The translations under genes were made by a program, and so were the position numbers. A DNA stretch of 30,905 bases, from positions 1-30,905 of the forward strand of contig JAUCBJ010005232.1 in NCBI GenBank assembly GCA_032718475.1, given 5' to 3'. The notes under the pieces are model-generated. The model was not told the origin of the DNA and ran no database searches. It saw only the letters and a list, made by a program, of their open reading frames with translations. The stretch comes from Nemertoderma westbladi (lineage: Eukaryota > Xenacoelomorpha > Nemertodermatida > Nemertodermatidae). Positions within the stretch are counted from its first letter, which is position 1. Each line of letters opens with the position of its first letter. Shown here piece after piece: positions 1 to 9,901 of this stretch.

Positions 1-108
1 TACTGTATTTCACGTTGGCTCGAATTGAAATATTTCCATGAAAGAGCGTAAAGCGAAGTGAGTGAAATATGAAACGAATGCCAGAAAGTGAAATACTGAG
101 AATTTAAA
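1..108. repeat. Imperfect foldback element with GAGCG-type centre
   Basis: The left end (ACTGTATTTCAC, 2-13) is the imperfect inverse of the right end (GTGAAATACTGA, about 90-110). The centre reads GAGCGTAAAGCGAAGTGAG. Similar palindromic centres occur near 2040, 3655 and 30760, so these may be members of one small repeat family. No coding content is visible. Confidence 0.45.
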
Positions 109-989
109 TCGAATATGCTGTTTATTTTCAAGTTTAGAAATTTTTTAAATAGGAATCGTATATTATACCCTGTCTGTACCGTATTTTATATTTTGTTTTC
201 TTTATAATATCAATTAGGATATAAAATCTTAATTTGAAGAAACACCGATGTCTAATTACATAATACCTACCATATTTACTATAGCTATAAGGCGCAAGTG
301 GCCTAGTGCAGTACTATTTTTGTAATTATTAAGTATTAGTCAGCTTTTTTTATAACAAAAACATTACATTGACCATTTTTAATAACTGTTTTAACTTGTA
401 TTGCTCCCCAAAGATTACATTTGGGTTACCCCATTCCCTCCCAAAGCTACAGTATGTTTCAAGATAAGCTACCAAACACGGCAACCTTTTATTTATTAAC
501 CTTTCATATAACCTGCTGACATCAGATTACTGACTGTCAGACTCAGTTGGCAAAACAATTCCTCGAACAGCAAGCATACTATTGAATTATCTAATGGAAC
601 CGCAAGAGTAAATGTATTTCGGACTTTATCGATAAATAAATATATCCACTTGCTGCTATTGACATAATATCTGGTCGAGAAAACCGACTCAAAGGTTTGA
701 ATTTCTCAATTTTTAGGAATCGAATTTACATTTCTCTTTAAATTAAATGATAAGGTTTGTCTGGGAAAATATTTTACATCGTAATTATATATGGCGGGAC
801 TGGTGAAGCATATTAATGTGTGTGAGTTATGGATTTATGGATTACATTGGAGTCTGGAATTAATTATAAAGCTCTTAGGATTCACTACCGATAAGCTAGT
901 GAACTCTACCAATATTTCTCAATCCATAATTTGCATGTTATCTACACGAACAACCACACTCTATTCATCACTGTGTGGGGCGAGTCAGA
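109..989. other. AT-rich non-coding DNA
   Basis: No convincing exon, RNA gene or mobile element is seen. The open frame at 791-1039 has no recognisable domain and unremarkable composition. The stretch is probably intron or upstream flank of the adenylate-kinase-like gene. Confidence 0.4.
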
Positions 990-1134
990 ACTGCGAGCCA
1001 TCAGCGAACTGTTATAATTATACTATGGCCGTTTTCTAAAAGTCTCTGTGTGTGTGTGTCGGAAGCCATGATATACAGTAACTAGCCATAGTATATATAA
1101 CTAATTATAATTGTTCGCTAAGATGGCTTGCAGC
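990..1134. repeat. Inverted repeat, arms about 40-50 bp
   Basis: The left arm (990-1029) contains CTGCGAGCCATCAGCGAAC and TATACTATGGC. The right arm (1085-1134) contains GCCATAGTATA and GTTCGCTAAGATGGCTTGCAG, its imperfect reverse complement. A (GT)n tract lies in the spacer at about 1048-1060. This resembles the remains of a foldback or MITE-like element. Weaker complementarity may extend outward on both sides. Confidence 0.5.
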
Positions 1135-2009
1135 TTTTGCTGCACGAAGGCCCCACTAGTGACTTACAGTACTACATCTAATTACACAAATTTTGCATAT
1201 GATAATGTCCATTAATCCAAAAGACTGTCAGTGTAGGTCGTATAGAAATCCTATAAACGTTAAATATAAGTTATGAATGAGGAATGTTTGTTTTTAATTT
1301 TATTTCCCTACATCAAATCTAGTGTTGGTAAATATCATAATGGCTAGGTTTATTCCCTCTAAAGGCAAATCTTCAAACACTATACTTAAATTGGCAACTT
1401 ATTTGAATAGAAGATTGGCTGACTATGACTAGGATTTACATTTTTCGATCGTCACTTTCTGTAAAGTTTAAAGTTTAGCCAGATAGGCTATCTAATTTGC
1501 CTTTTTTCAATTTTGTAATTAACCACACCCAGAGTGCAGCTCACACGTCACACTTCAGTTTGTTCTTTTGTATAATTGGTATTCCAGCGGTGTAACTGAT
1601 CTCGTAACTCAGTTAAATAATAAACGACAATGATTACTAATGACATACAATCACTTCTAAATACTAAATCGATTTATTGGTCCAGAAAAATATCCGATTC
1701 CCCTTTAACTCAATGGAACCAACGCTTAGATCCTATTTACACAGCCGTAAGGAATGTAATTACATTAATTTCGCGGATGAATAATAATGATGTGTCGGTT
1801 TTAATCAGATTGTGTTGAAGTTAGTTAATAGAATCCGCATTTTTTCTGGGTAAAATTACCTATGACATGCGCAATAACCTTTATTCCAAATTATAACTTC
1901 TTTTAATTTGTATTTTTAGATTTAAAAAGTAAATTTTTTAAGGAAAGAATCTTTTTATATATATTATAATTATTTATTACATGGGAAAAAAAGTAGAACT
2001 TTTTTCCAC
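1135..2009. other. AT-rich non-coding DNA
   Basis: I see nothing I can name here. A 62-codon open frame at 1630-1818 lacks any recognisable motif. It does not contain the nucleotide-binding P-loop expected for the missing 5' exon of the adenylate kinase gene. Confidence 0.35.
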
Positions 2010-2069
2010 TATTCTCGAGGCATTTTATTTACCGAGCGTCAGCGAGGTTAATAAAGGGTCGAGAGAATA
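2010..2069. repeat. Short foldback with GAGCG-type centre
   Basis: TATTCTCGAG at 2010-2019 faces GTCGAGAGAATA at 2058-2069. Inside, TTTACCGAGCG faces CAGCGAGGTTAATAAA, giving a near-continuous palindrome of about 60 bp. The centre is the same type as in the repeats near 3655 and 30760. Confidence 0.5.
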
Positions 2070-2321
2070 TTGAAACATGATATTCTCTTAACAACATAAA
2101 CCAATATTGGATATTGAGTTCCGTTTTGGAGAACGCCACGCAGACACATTTGCAATAACTTTTGAGTGCGTGCATGGATTTTGCTCAAATTACGTGCAAA
2201 CCTTTTCTACGTCAATGCTCTTTCAACACATTTAATATAATTTAAGAGATTCCACCAAAAATATTTTATTTTACTTTTTTCGCCGGAAAAAAAAAGTCAA
2301 ATCAATGCAATCCTACGGGTT

Positions 2322-2346
2322 ACTTTTTTTCCCTAGGGAAAAAAGT
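2322..2346. repeat. A/T-tract palindrome
   Basis: An A/T-rich palindrome runs as AC, seven T, CCC, TA, GGG, six A, GT. It is one base short of perfect symmetry. It is a possible cruciform or transcript hairpin, and no function can be assigned. Confidence 0.55.
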
Positions 2347-2566
2347 GAAACTTTTTCTCCCGATTTTGGTTTAAATTCGATTTTTTTAAGTATATAACAT
2401 CAAGTTGTATTTGTATGTTCCATATCTTAACTCAAGTGAACATTCATACATTCTAGATGTACGATATTTAATAGCTAAGTCAGTGACATAAAACTGAACC
2501 TGAAATTGGTTTGCCTTTGGCATAATAAATAATATAATTATTAATTACCTACCGGGCATACAGCTG

Positions 2567-2585
2567 TCTATCTATCTATCTATCT
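2567..2585. repeat. (TCTA)n microsatellite
   Basis: About five tandem TCTA tetranucleotides. Confidence 0.8.
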
Positions 2586-2629
2586 GTGTATCTTTCTGTT
2601 GTGATATAAATACTGATCTTTGTGGTTAT

Positions 2630-3127
2630 GAAATCTCACCCTCCATATCGTGGCCATTCTTCACATTAGTCGTAATTTTTTCATATCATTAGAAAGCATG
2701 CGTTACAAGGATTCCAAATATGTAACAATATCTGAATTTCTTTGAGAAACAGCTGAGAAATAGGCGTTCAAAGATTGCAAGAATTATTGTTCGCTGAAGG
2801 CCATTTATTCTATTTAATAAATACACAATGTTCTGGAACATTTTGTATATGTATGATTAGCTACGCAATATAGATATTGTATAGGCATACCGCTGTTGCC
2901 AACCAACTCATAAAATAAATAACTCGAATTTTGTGTATTTATTAAATAAAATAAATGGCCTACATCGAACGAGCCTTCTTGCAATATTTGAACGCCTATA
3001 TGTGGGAAGTTCCTCACGGAAATTAAGATATTGATGCAGGTTTGGAATCCTTGCGAGCAAGCTCTTTAATGATATGAATAATTATGACTAATTTGAAGAA
3101 TGGCCACGATACGGAGGGTGAGATTTC
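2630..3127. mobile_element. Foldback/MITE-like element with 200-bp inverted arms
   Basis: The left arm (2630 to about 2829) starts GAAATCTCACCCTCC. The right arm (about 2931 to 3127) ends GGAGGGTGAGATTTC. The arms align as imperfect reverse complements along almost their full length: CGTGGCCATTCTTCA near the outer ends, GGCGTTCAAA in the middle, AATAAATACACAA at the inner ends. The loop is about 100 bp. No protein is encoded. I could not see a target-site duplication, so the termini and class are uncertain. Transcribed, it would give a long hairpin RNA of about 200 bp. Confidence 0.7.
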
Positions 3128-3358
3128 TCAAAAGCACTCTTTTTAAACGCTTATAAAAAGTTTTAAAGGCTAAATCGAAAATTTCGACTTCATGGGTACA
3201 TCGACGATGAGTTGAACTCGACGTGTTTCAAATTTCAAGCAATATGATAAAGACTAGGAACTATGTGAACTACAGTAGTTGTATTAAAACTATGTGAACT
3301 CTGCACTGTGCAGTAACCAAGGCTCCATGTATGTATCATTTAATTATTTATCAAACAG

Positions 3359-3574
3359 GTTAAATTAGGTACAGATCTGGGTAAATCTATTGAATCGATA
3401 ATGGAGAAGGGGGATCTAGTTGATATCAAGATTGTCTTCGACCTCCTCAAGAAAGCTGTTTGTGATAAATCGTCCAGCAAGGGGGTCCTTATTGATGGAT
3501 TTCCAAGGAGTGTTGAACAAGCGAAGATGTTCAAAGAAATAATACGTGAATGTGATGACGTCATTTATCTCGAG
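3359..3574 (+). CDS. Adenylate kinase family, internal exon (NMP-binding/CORE part)
   Basis: The exon follows acceptor ..CAAACAG and ends at donor GTGAAT (3575). It is 72 codons long and in phase 0 at both ends. It encodes the middle of a nucleoside monophosphate kinase, which catalyses reversible phosphotransfer between ATP and AMP or a related NMP, usually in the cytosol. Visible landmarks are the NMP-binding segment with IMEKGDLV, followed by the family signature LIDGFPR, whose arginine contacts the nucleotides. The N-terminal P-loop (GxxGxGKGT) is missing from the window, so at least one exon lies upstream. The exon reads straight into 4019-4240. Adenylate kinase versus UMP/CMP kinase or a multi-domain kinase cannot be settled from this part. 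Confidence 0.85.
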
Positions 3575-4018
3575 GTGAATTTCATCTTAATTAAAATTTA
3601 ATAATTGTTTACGTGGGAAAAGTATAACTATATTTTAGACATTTTAGTTAACGAGCGAAGCGAAGTTTATTGAAATTCTACTGCATTGTGAAAATGGAAA
3701 AGTTCTAACTGTGTTTTTTTTATTAAAAGTAAACCACCTTTGAATATAATAAATTGACAATAAATTTTTGTTTTCTCAAATGCATTAATGGTATGTGCAT
3801 ATATACTAAAATATGTTTTCGTTAAATATATTGGATATTGTATATTTATTAATATACAAATACTTAATAATATATATATTTGTTTTTACTTTTTAGTGTG
3901 GAGGGTATTAACTACAGTAAAACCAGGGAGAAATAAATCAAATCAAATTTAGATGGTCTTAATAATGTAATATTCTAGATGAGTAGCCTTCAATGTTATT
4001 TGTAATAAATGTTTTCAG
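3575..4018 (+). other. Adenylate-kinase-like gene intron
   Basis: This is a GT..AG intron of 444 bp in phase 0, very AT-rich. Around 3655 it contains ACGAGCGAAGCGAAG, the same palindromic type of centre as the foldbacks near 2040 and 30760, but with weak arms. Confidence 0.75.
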
Positions 4019-4240
4019 GCAAGTGACGAGACAATGCGGGAACGTCTTATTGGTAGAGGCAAAGCGAGTGGAAGAGTTGACGATAACATTGTAACCATAG
4101 ACAAGAGATTGAAGACGTTTCATAACGAGACAGAACCTTTACTCACTCACTATGGCGACAAAGTCCGGAGTATTCCAGCTATAGGATCCCCTGACGAGAT
4201 ATTTAAAAAAATTCGTGTTATTTTAACTTCATCTTCTTAA
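4019..4240 (+). CDS. Adenylate kinase family, terminal exon (short LID)
   Basis: The exon follows acceptor TTTTCAG and opens in phase 0, joining the previous exon without loss of frame. It encodes 73 residues and a TAA stop. It contains the LID region RGKASGRVDDN. The short lid, with arginines that clamp the phosphates and no zinc-binding insertion, is typical of eukaryotic cytosolic AK1/UMP-CMP-kinase-like enzymes. It is followed by the C-terminal helix region with TEPLL and SPDEIF. Together the two exons give 145 residues of a protein usually about 190-220 long. Everything visible is intact, with no frameshift or internal stop. Confidence 0.87.
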   Translation, partial: ASDETMRERLIGRGKASGRVDDNIVTIDKRLKTFHNETEPLLTHYGDKVRSIPAIGSPDEIFKKIRVILTSSS

Positions 4241-4371
4241 AAAGTCGGTTAAAAAATAGTTTAGTTTTTAATTGTGATGATTTTAATTATTATGTAGGCC
4301 TACCTGTAATAATAATTGTGATGTGATATTTTAGAGTGTTGCACATTACATTTTACATTGCACACTCTCTT

Positions 4372-4377
4372 AATAAA
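4372..4377 (+). promoter_or_regulatory. Poly(A) signal AATAAA of the adenylate-kinase-like gene
   Basis: A canonical AATAAA lies 132 bp after the stop codon at 4238-4240. The 3' UTR would therefore be about 150-160 bp. Confidence 0.65.
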
Positions 4378-5352
4378 CTTTGAACTACTGTATCACTAAA
4401 ACACATTCATTTATTGAGTCTCCCATAACTCACCCAAACGTTTTTAACTAGAAACTGGACAAATTTTGAATTCTCTCGTATTGGTGTACTTTAGTACCGT
4501 CTGCATATGTACGTATCCTGTGTATTGTACTAACTTTATGTGCCGTTTTGTCGGAGACAGTCCGGAGTTTCATTGGCTGCTCATAATAATACCGGTTAAT
4601 TTGTATTTTTTTCAACTGCCAACGAATGAAGTAACAGTGACGTATTATTATATATCGAAGACAAATTTTCGGTTTTTGGGTGCAATAATTTATTTGTATC
4701 ACTTACTTACTACTTTTGTGTTGGAATGTAAAATTATATTTCACTTGCATTTTTAGTTAATAAAAATATTTATAATACTAAATATTAATACACGATTTTA
4801 ACAATGTCGATTAATTAATGAAGCAGGCTTGTGTGCCAATATTACCTTGGATGATGAATGATTCCAGGAATACCATATTATACATTTACATCACTTACTG
4901 TACATCATTTTCTTAATTATTTGACATCCGCTACCGATTATGAGAGATTTGTAGTTAAATTTGAGTGATCGGAGGATCACTCCTCCATCATTATCAAGGA
5001 TTATTGCGTGCTAATCCAAACACTGGAACCAGTCAGCCCTGTAACGGATGTCCAATTATGGAAATGGACATCCGGTACAAGATGTTTGATCACCCCCTAC
5101 AGTTAATGGATAGGCCTACGGTTAAAACTTGTTCCTTTTCTGAAAGATTATCTATCTATCAATTTAATTCATTCGACAAACATATGGCTTGCCGCGCTGA
5201 CCGAAACAGCTCTCACACCTCACAAAACACTTCATATAGGCTGAAACTCGTCATCGTCATTTTTTTAGGAAAGTGGAGAAAAATAAGAATAAAATTATGG
5301 TTAACTCGGAATGGGAATTATCGGACAGATGCCAATGTCTTTTCACTAAAAT
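4378..5352. other. Intergenic DNA with two perfect hairpins
   Basis: No gene is recognised. The open frames at 4466-4756 and 4965-5366 show no domain, and the second runs into the minisatellite. Two strong hairpins occur. GAGTGATC/GATCACTC is an 8-bp stem with a 4-nt loop (4963-4982). CGGATGTCCA/TGGACATCCG is a 10-bp stem with a 10-nt loop (5045-5074). Confidence 0.45.
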
Positions 5353-8300
5353 CGGGTAGCAGATAGGAGTAGCGCCCACCCCTACCTTCGGGTAGCAGAT
5401 AGGAGTAGCGCCCACCCCCACCCTCGGGTAGCAGATAGGAGTAGCGCCCACCCCTACCTTCGGGTAGCACATAGGAGTAGCGCCCACCCCTACCTTCGGG
5501 TAGCAGATAGGAGTAGCGCCCACCCCTACCTTCGGGTAGCAGATAGGAGTAGCGCCCACCCCTACCTTCGCGTAGCAGATAGGAGTAGCGCCCACCCCTA
5601 CCTTAGGGTAGCAAATAGGAGTAGCGCCCAGCCCAACCTTCGGGTAGCAGATAGGAGTAGCGCCAACCCCTTCCCCCGGGTAGCAGATAGGAGTAGCGCC
5701 CACCCCTACCTTGGGTAGCAGATAGGAGTAGCGCCCACCACTACCTTCGGGTAGCAGATAGGAGTAGCGCCCACCCCTACCCTCGGGTAGCAGATAGGAG
5801 TAGCGCCCACCCCTACCTTCGGGTAGCAGATAGGAGTAGCGCCTACCCCTACCCTCGGGTAGCAGATAGGAGTAGTGCCCACCCCTACCTTAGGGTAGCA
5901 GATAGGAGTAGCGCCCACCCCTACCCTCGGGTAGCAGATAGGAGTAGTGCCCACCCCTACCTTAGGGTAGCAGATAGGAGTAGCGCCTACCCCTACCCTC
6001 GGGTAGCAGATAGGAGTAGTGCCCACCCCTACCTTAGGGTAGCAGATAGGAGTAGCGCCCACCCCTACCTTCGGGTAGCAGATAGGAGTAGCGCCTACCC
6101 CTACCCTCGGGTAGCAGATAGGAGTAGTGCCCACCCCTACCCTCGGGTAGCAGATAGGAGTAGCGCCCACCCCTACCTTCGGGTAGCAGATAGGAGTAGC
6201 GCCTACCCCTACCCTCGGGTAGTAGATAGGAGTAGCGCCCACCCCTACCTTCGGGTAGCTGATAGGAGTAGCGCCCACCCCTACCCTCGGCTAGCAGATA
6301 GGAGTAGCGCCAACCCCTACCTTAGGGTAGCTGATAGGAGTAGCGCCCACCCCTACCCTCGGGTAGCAGATGGAATAGCGCCCACCCCTACCCTCGGGTA
6401 GCAGATAGGAGTAGCGCCCACCCCTACCCTCGCCCTTGGGTAGCAGATAGGAGTAGCGCCCACCCCTACCTTGGATAGCTGATAGGAGTAGCGCCAACCC
6501 CTACCTTCGGGTGGCAGATAGCAGTAGCGCCCACCCCTACATTCGTGTAGCAGATAGGAGTAGCGCCAACCCCTACCTTCGGGTAGTAGATAGGAGTAGC
6601 GCCCACCCCTACCTTCGGGTATAGCAGATAGGAGTAGCGCCCACCCCTACCTTGGATAGCTGATAGGAGTAGCGCCAACCCCTACCTTCGGGTAGCAGAT
6701 AGCAGTAGCGCCCACCCCTACATTCGTGTAGCAGATAGGAGTAGCGCCCACCCCTACATTCGTGTAGCAGATAGGAGTAGCGCCAACCCCTACCTTCGGG
6801 TAGTAGATAGGAGTAGCGCCCACCCCTACCTTCGGGTATAGTAGATAGGAGTAGCGCCCACCCCTACCTTGGATAGCTGATAGGAGTAGCGCCAACCCCT
6901 ACCTTCGGGTAGCAGATAGCAGTAGCGCCCACCCCTACATTCGTGTAGCAGATAGGAGTAGCGCCAACCCCTACCTTCGGGTAGTAGATAGGAGTAGCGC
7001 CCACCCCTACCTTGGATAGCTGATAGGAGTAGCGCCAACCCCTACCTTCGGGTAGCAGATAGCAGTAGCGCCCACCCCTACATTCGTGTAGCAGATAGGA
7101 GTAGCGCCAACCCCTACCTTCGGGTAGTAGATAGGAGTAGCGCCCACCCCTACCTTGGATAGCTGATAGGAGTAGCGCCCACCCCTACCTTCGGGTAGCA
7201 GATAGGAGTAGCGCCCACCCCTACCTTGGGGTAGCAGATAGCAGTAGCGCCCACCCCTACCTCCGGGTAGCAGATAGCAGTAGCGCCAACCCCTACCTTC
7301 GGGTGGCAGATAGCAGTAGCGCCCACCCCTACATTCGTGTAGCAGATAGGAGTAGCGCCAACCCCTACCTTCGGGTAGTAGATAGGAGTAGCGCCCACCC
7401 CTACCTTCGGGTATAGTAGATAGGAGTAGCGCCCACCCCTACCTTGGATAGCTGATAGGAGTAGCGCCAACCCCTACCTTCGGGTAGCAGATAGCAGTAG
7501 CGCCCACCCCTACATTCGTGTAGCAGATAGGAGTAGCGCCCACCCCTACATTCGTGTAGCAGATAGCAGTAGCGCCCACCCCTACCTTGGATAGCTGATA
7601 GGAGTAGCGCCAACCCCTACCTTCGGGTAGCAGATAGCAGTAGCGCCCACCCCTACATTCGTGTAGCAGATAGGAGTAGCAACCACCCCTACCTTGGATA
7701 GCTGATAGGAGTAGCGCCAACCCCTACCTTCGGGTAGCAGATAGCAGTAGCGCCCACCCCTACATTCGTGTAGCAGATAGGAGTAGCGCCAACCCCTACC
7801 TTCGGGTAGCAGATAGCAGTAGCGCCCACCCCTACATTCGTGTAGCAGATAGGAGTAGCAACCACCCCTACCTTGGATAGCTGATAGGAGTAGCGCCAAC
7901 CCCTACCTTCGGGTAGCAGATAGCAGTAGCGCCCACCCCTACATTCGTGTAGCAGATAGGAGTAGCGCCCACCCCTACATTCGTGTAGCAGATAGCAGTA
8001 GCGCCCACCCCTACCTTGGATAGCTGATAGGAGTAGCGCCAACCCCTACCTTCGGGTAGCAGATAGCAGTAGCGCCCACCCCTACATTCGTGTAGCAGAT
8101 AGCAGTAGCGCCCACCCCTACCTTGGATAGCTGATAGGAGTAGCGCCAACCCCTACCTTCGGGTAGCAGATAGCAGTAGCGCCCACCCCTACATTCGTGT
8201 AGCAGATAGGAGTAGCGCCAACCCCTACCTTCGGGTAGTAGATAGGAGTAGCGTCCACCCCTACCTTCGGGTAGCAGATAGCAGTAGCGCCCACCCCTAC

Positions 8301-8371
8301 ATTCGTGTAGCAGATAGGAGTAGCGCCCACCCCTACATTCGTGTAGCAGATAGGAGTAGCGCCAACCCCTA
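5353..8371. repeat. 36-bp minisatellite, left block (about 84 units)
   Basis: The unit is 36 bp, for example TAGCAGATAGGAGTAGCGCC followed by CACCCCTACCTTCGGG. The first part (to about 6420) is fairly uniform. From about 6470 variant units (CATTCGTGTAG, TTGGATAGCTGATAG, CGGGTAGTAG) recur in fixed order, forming higher-order repeats of 3-5 units (107, 143 or 179 bp). Because 36 is a multiple of 3, one minus-strand frame stays open with a 12-residue repeat (VGVGATPICYPK). There is no other evidence of coding. The LTR element interrupts the array at 8372 and it resumes at 18979. Confidence 0.95.
8367..8371. repeat. 5-bp target-site duplication, left copy
   Basis: CCCTA immediately precedes the 5' LTR. 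The identical pentamer follows the 3' LTR at 18979-18983. The sequence is part of the minisatellite unit (ACCCCTACCTT), so the insertion point inside a unit is exact. Confidence 0.9.
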
Positions 8372-9458
8372 TGTTCGCGGTATTTCAACTTTCCATAACG
8401 CGAGTTGAATATTTTTGTATTTTATTAAAATTGATTATTCCGATATTACTACTGGGTGCGGGACCATGGGTTTTGGGCACATTCAATAAACTGGGGGCGA
8501 TTTATGGGCGAACTTTGGGGCGACTTACAGGGTACGGGAATAATTTCATAGTTATAAGGGCCAGGGGGGGATGGAAAATGCAAGCAGTATTCAGGTTAGC
8601 CTGAGTACTATTAGGCCCTGGCCAACTTCCTGCTGCCTGTAGGGATGGATTTGGTAATGCGCCAGGCCTAAAGGACAAGGACTGCCCTTAGCGGTCCCTG
8701 GCCAACAGCAGTTATTACGAGACTGAAAAGAACTCGGAACGCTGACTGCTTGTGTCAGGGATTTGCGACGGGAAACGACGGCCCCTTAGTAGCCAAGCCG
8801 TTCTGGTTCTCGATGATCGAACCCTTCGGGGTTCATGAGGGGTGGAGCGGACACGCGAACGGGTGGCCAACTAACGACTGCCCCCTGAGCTAAGCCGTAC
8901 TGGTTCTCGATGACTGATCCCTTCGGGGTTCGAGAGGGGCGGTACGGATACGCGACAGAGTCTACCGACTGGACCGACCCTTAGCCAAGCCGTGCTGGTT
9001 CTCGATGATCGTTCCCTTCGGGGTTCGTGAGGGGTGGAACGGACACGCGACAGGGTCGACCGACACCGACACTACGGCACTAAGACTAGGACCGAGGGGA
9101 AATCTGGGGAACACTAGGTAGGCTAAAATCTGAGCGAACAGTGGGTAATTAAATAATATACTGTAGGGACTTATATTATCGTGTATAATTATTGTGAATA
9201 TTTGGTGTATATTGATTTGGGGAAGCCCAAAATTATTCTTAATCAAGTTTCAATGATGTTGAACAGGTTTCAACTATAGGAAGTTACATTAAAGAGTATA
9301 TCCAACTAATGCAGCTTTCTATCAACCGCAAACTTGCATCTCAGAAAACATTCCTTCTCCCAAATCAATATCCGGTGACTGGCCGGGGCTCAGTGGTCTG
9401 TAAAGTCACGTCTCCAGCATCGGCGTTTTTCCCCCCTGGTGTTGGGATAACGGCAACA
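8372..9458 (+). repeat. 5' LTR
   Basis: The LTR is 1087 bp, TGTTCGCGG..GGCAACA. It contains an AATAAA at 8485-8490 and a GC-rich middle with three diverged direct repeats of about 95 bp (starting near 8791, 8888 and 8983). Each repeat carries CCCTTCGGGG. Differences from the 3' LTR fall at 8539, 8736, 8835, 8914, 8992, 9319 and 9361 (approximate to the base). The LTR should hold the element's promoter and poly(A) site. No convincing TATA box was identified. Confidence 0.95.
8791..9050. repeat. Three tandem 95-bp sub-repeats inside the 5' LTR
   Basis: Copies start AGCCAAGCCG (8791), AGCTAAGCCG (8888) and AGCCAAGCCG (8983). Each continues with TGGTTCTCGATGA, CCCTTCGGGGTTC, GAGGGG and ACGCGA-type blocks. 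In copy 1, GAACCC-TTCG-GGGTTC is a perfect 6-bp stem closed by a TTCG tetraloop; copies 2 and 3 keep the CCC-TTCG-GGG core but lose outer pairs. The same set occurs in the 3' LTR (18311-18570). Confidence 0.8.
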
Positions 9459-9480
9459 AAATTAAGAATAATTAATGCGG

Positions 9481-9543
9481 TTAATTTTGACATGGTGTCA
9501 AAATTAAGAATAATTACGGTCAACTTCAACTGGTGGAAGTTGA
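9481..9543 (+). promoter_or_regulatory. Two perfect hairpins just inside the 5' LTR (possible primer-binding region)
   Basis: TTAATTTTGACA (9481-9492) and TGTCAAAATTAA (9496-9507) are perfect reverse complements around a TGG loop. TCAACTTC (9520-9527) and GAAGTTGA (9536-9543) form a second hairpin. No standard primer-binding site abuts the LTR end at 9458. The TGGTGTCA at 9493-9500 would match the 3' end of a tRNA ending TGACACCA, as many tRNA-Leu do, but for only 8 nt and 34 nt away from the LTR. AAAATTAAGAATAATTA is also directly repeated at about 9458-9474 and 9499-9515. Confidence 0.55.
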
Positions 9544-9709
9544 GAATCCTTCAATACTCTTCAAAAACTCTCTACGTGCTTGCCAGCACCCACTACGAGG
9601 AAACTCTGGTATTTGAGTTGAGACGAAGTCGTGGTTTAATTAATCAGCAAACTCGATCTAACCAACTCGTAGTCGGCAGATCACATATTTGGAGAGTTGT
9701 TAACAGGGA

Positions 9710-9901
9710 ATGGAAGTATCGATCACACCCATTGATATAATTCAAGTTGAGCCAGGAATCTGGCACGTCGAAGTTGAGGTACAAGGAACGAACGTTGGAC
9801 GATTCAGGATTACTGTTCGGGTGGTCCAAGCTGAGTACAATACCTACGAGGAACTGTTTTACGACATCGCGTATCTAGCCATCGACGAGGCGTTACAATG
9901 A
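9710..9901 (+). CDS. Small upstream ORF overlapping the ORF1 start
   Basis: This 63-codon frame starts ATGGAAGTA and stops at a TGA (9899-9901) that overlaps the ORF1 start codon as ATGA (9898-9901). The product is acidic, with alternating hydrophobic residues in the middle (WHVEVEVQG, FRITVRVVQ) that suggest beta strands. I do not recognise a family. The ATGA overlap is the arrangement used for termination-reinitiation, so the small ORF could control ORF1 translation, encode a small product, or be chance. An in-frame TAA at 9701-9703 limits its 5' extent. A further open frame (9309-9740) begins inside the LTR and is probably spurious. Confidence 0.5.
   Translation: MEVSITPIDIIQVEPGIWHVEVEVQGTNVGRFRITVRVVQAEYNTYEELFYDIAYLAIDEALQ

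Noticed and set aside
791-1818. Possible upstream exons of the adenylate-kinase-like gene
   Set aside because: Neither open frame here contains the glycine-rich P-loop or the expected following sequence, and splice borders do not fit.
4965-5366. 133-codon open frame before the minisatellite
   Set aside because: No domain, contains hairpins, and its end is formed by minisatellite sequence.
5353-8371. CRISPR array
   Set aside because: Tandem units abut directly without unique spacers of constant length, and the surrounding DNA is a spliced animal genome.
5257-8388. Many minus-strand open frames with repeating VGVGATPICYPK-type peptides
   Set aside because: They follow directly from a 36-bp unit (multiple of 3) without stops in that frame. 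There is no unique domain, promoter or splice context, and frames restart whenever a unit has an indel.
8962-9246. 94-codon minus-strand frame in the LTR (also 18482-18766)
   Set aside because: Identical in both LTRs simply because the LTRs are copies; no domain and no start context.
9309-9740. 143-codon frame starting inside the 5' LTR
   Set aside because: It crosses the LTR end and the hairpin region, has no recognisable domain, and is out of place for Gag, which clearly starts at 9898.
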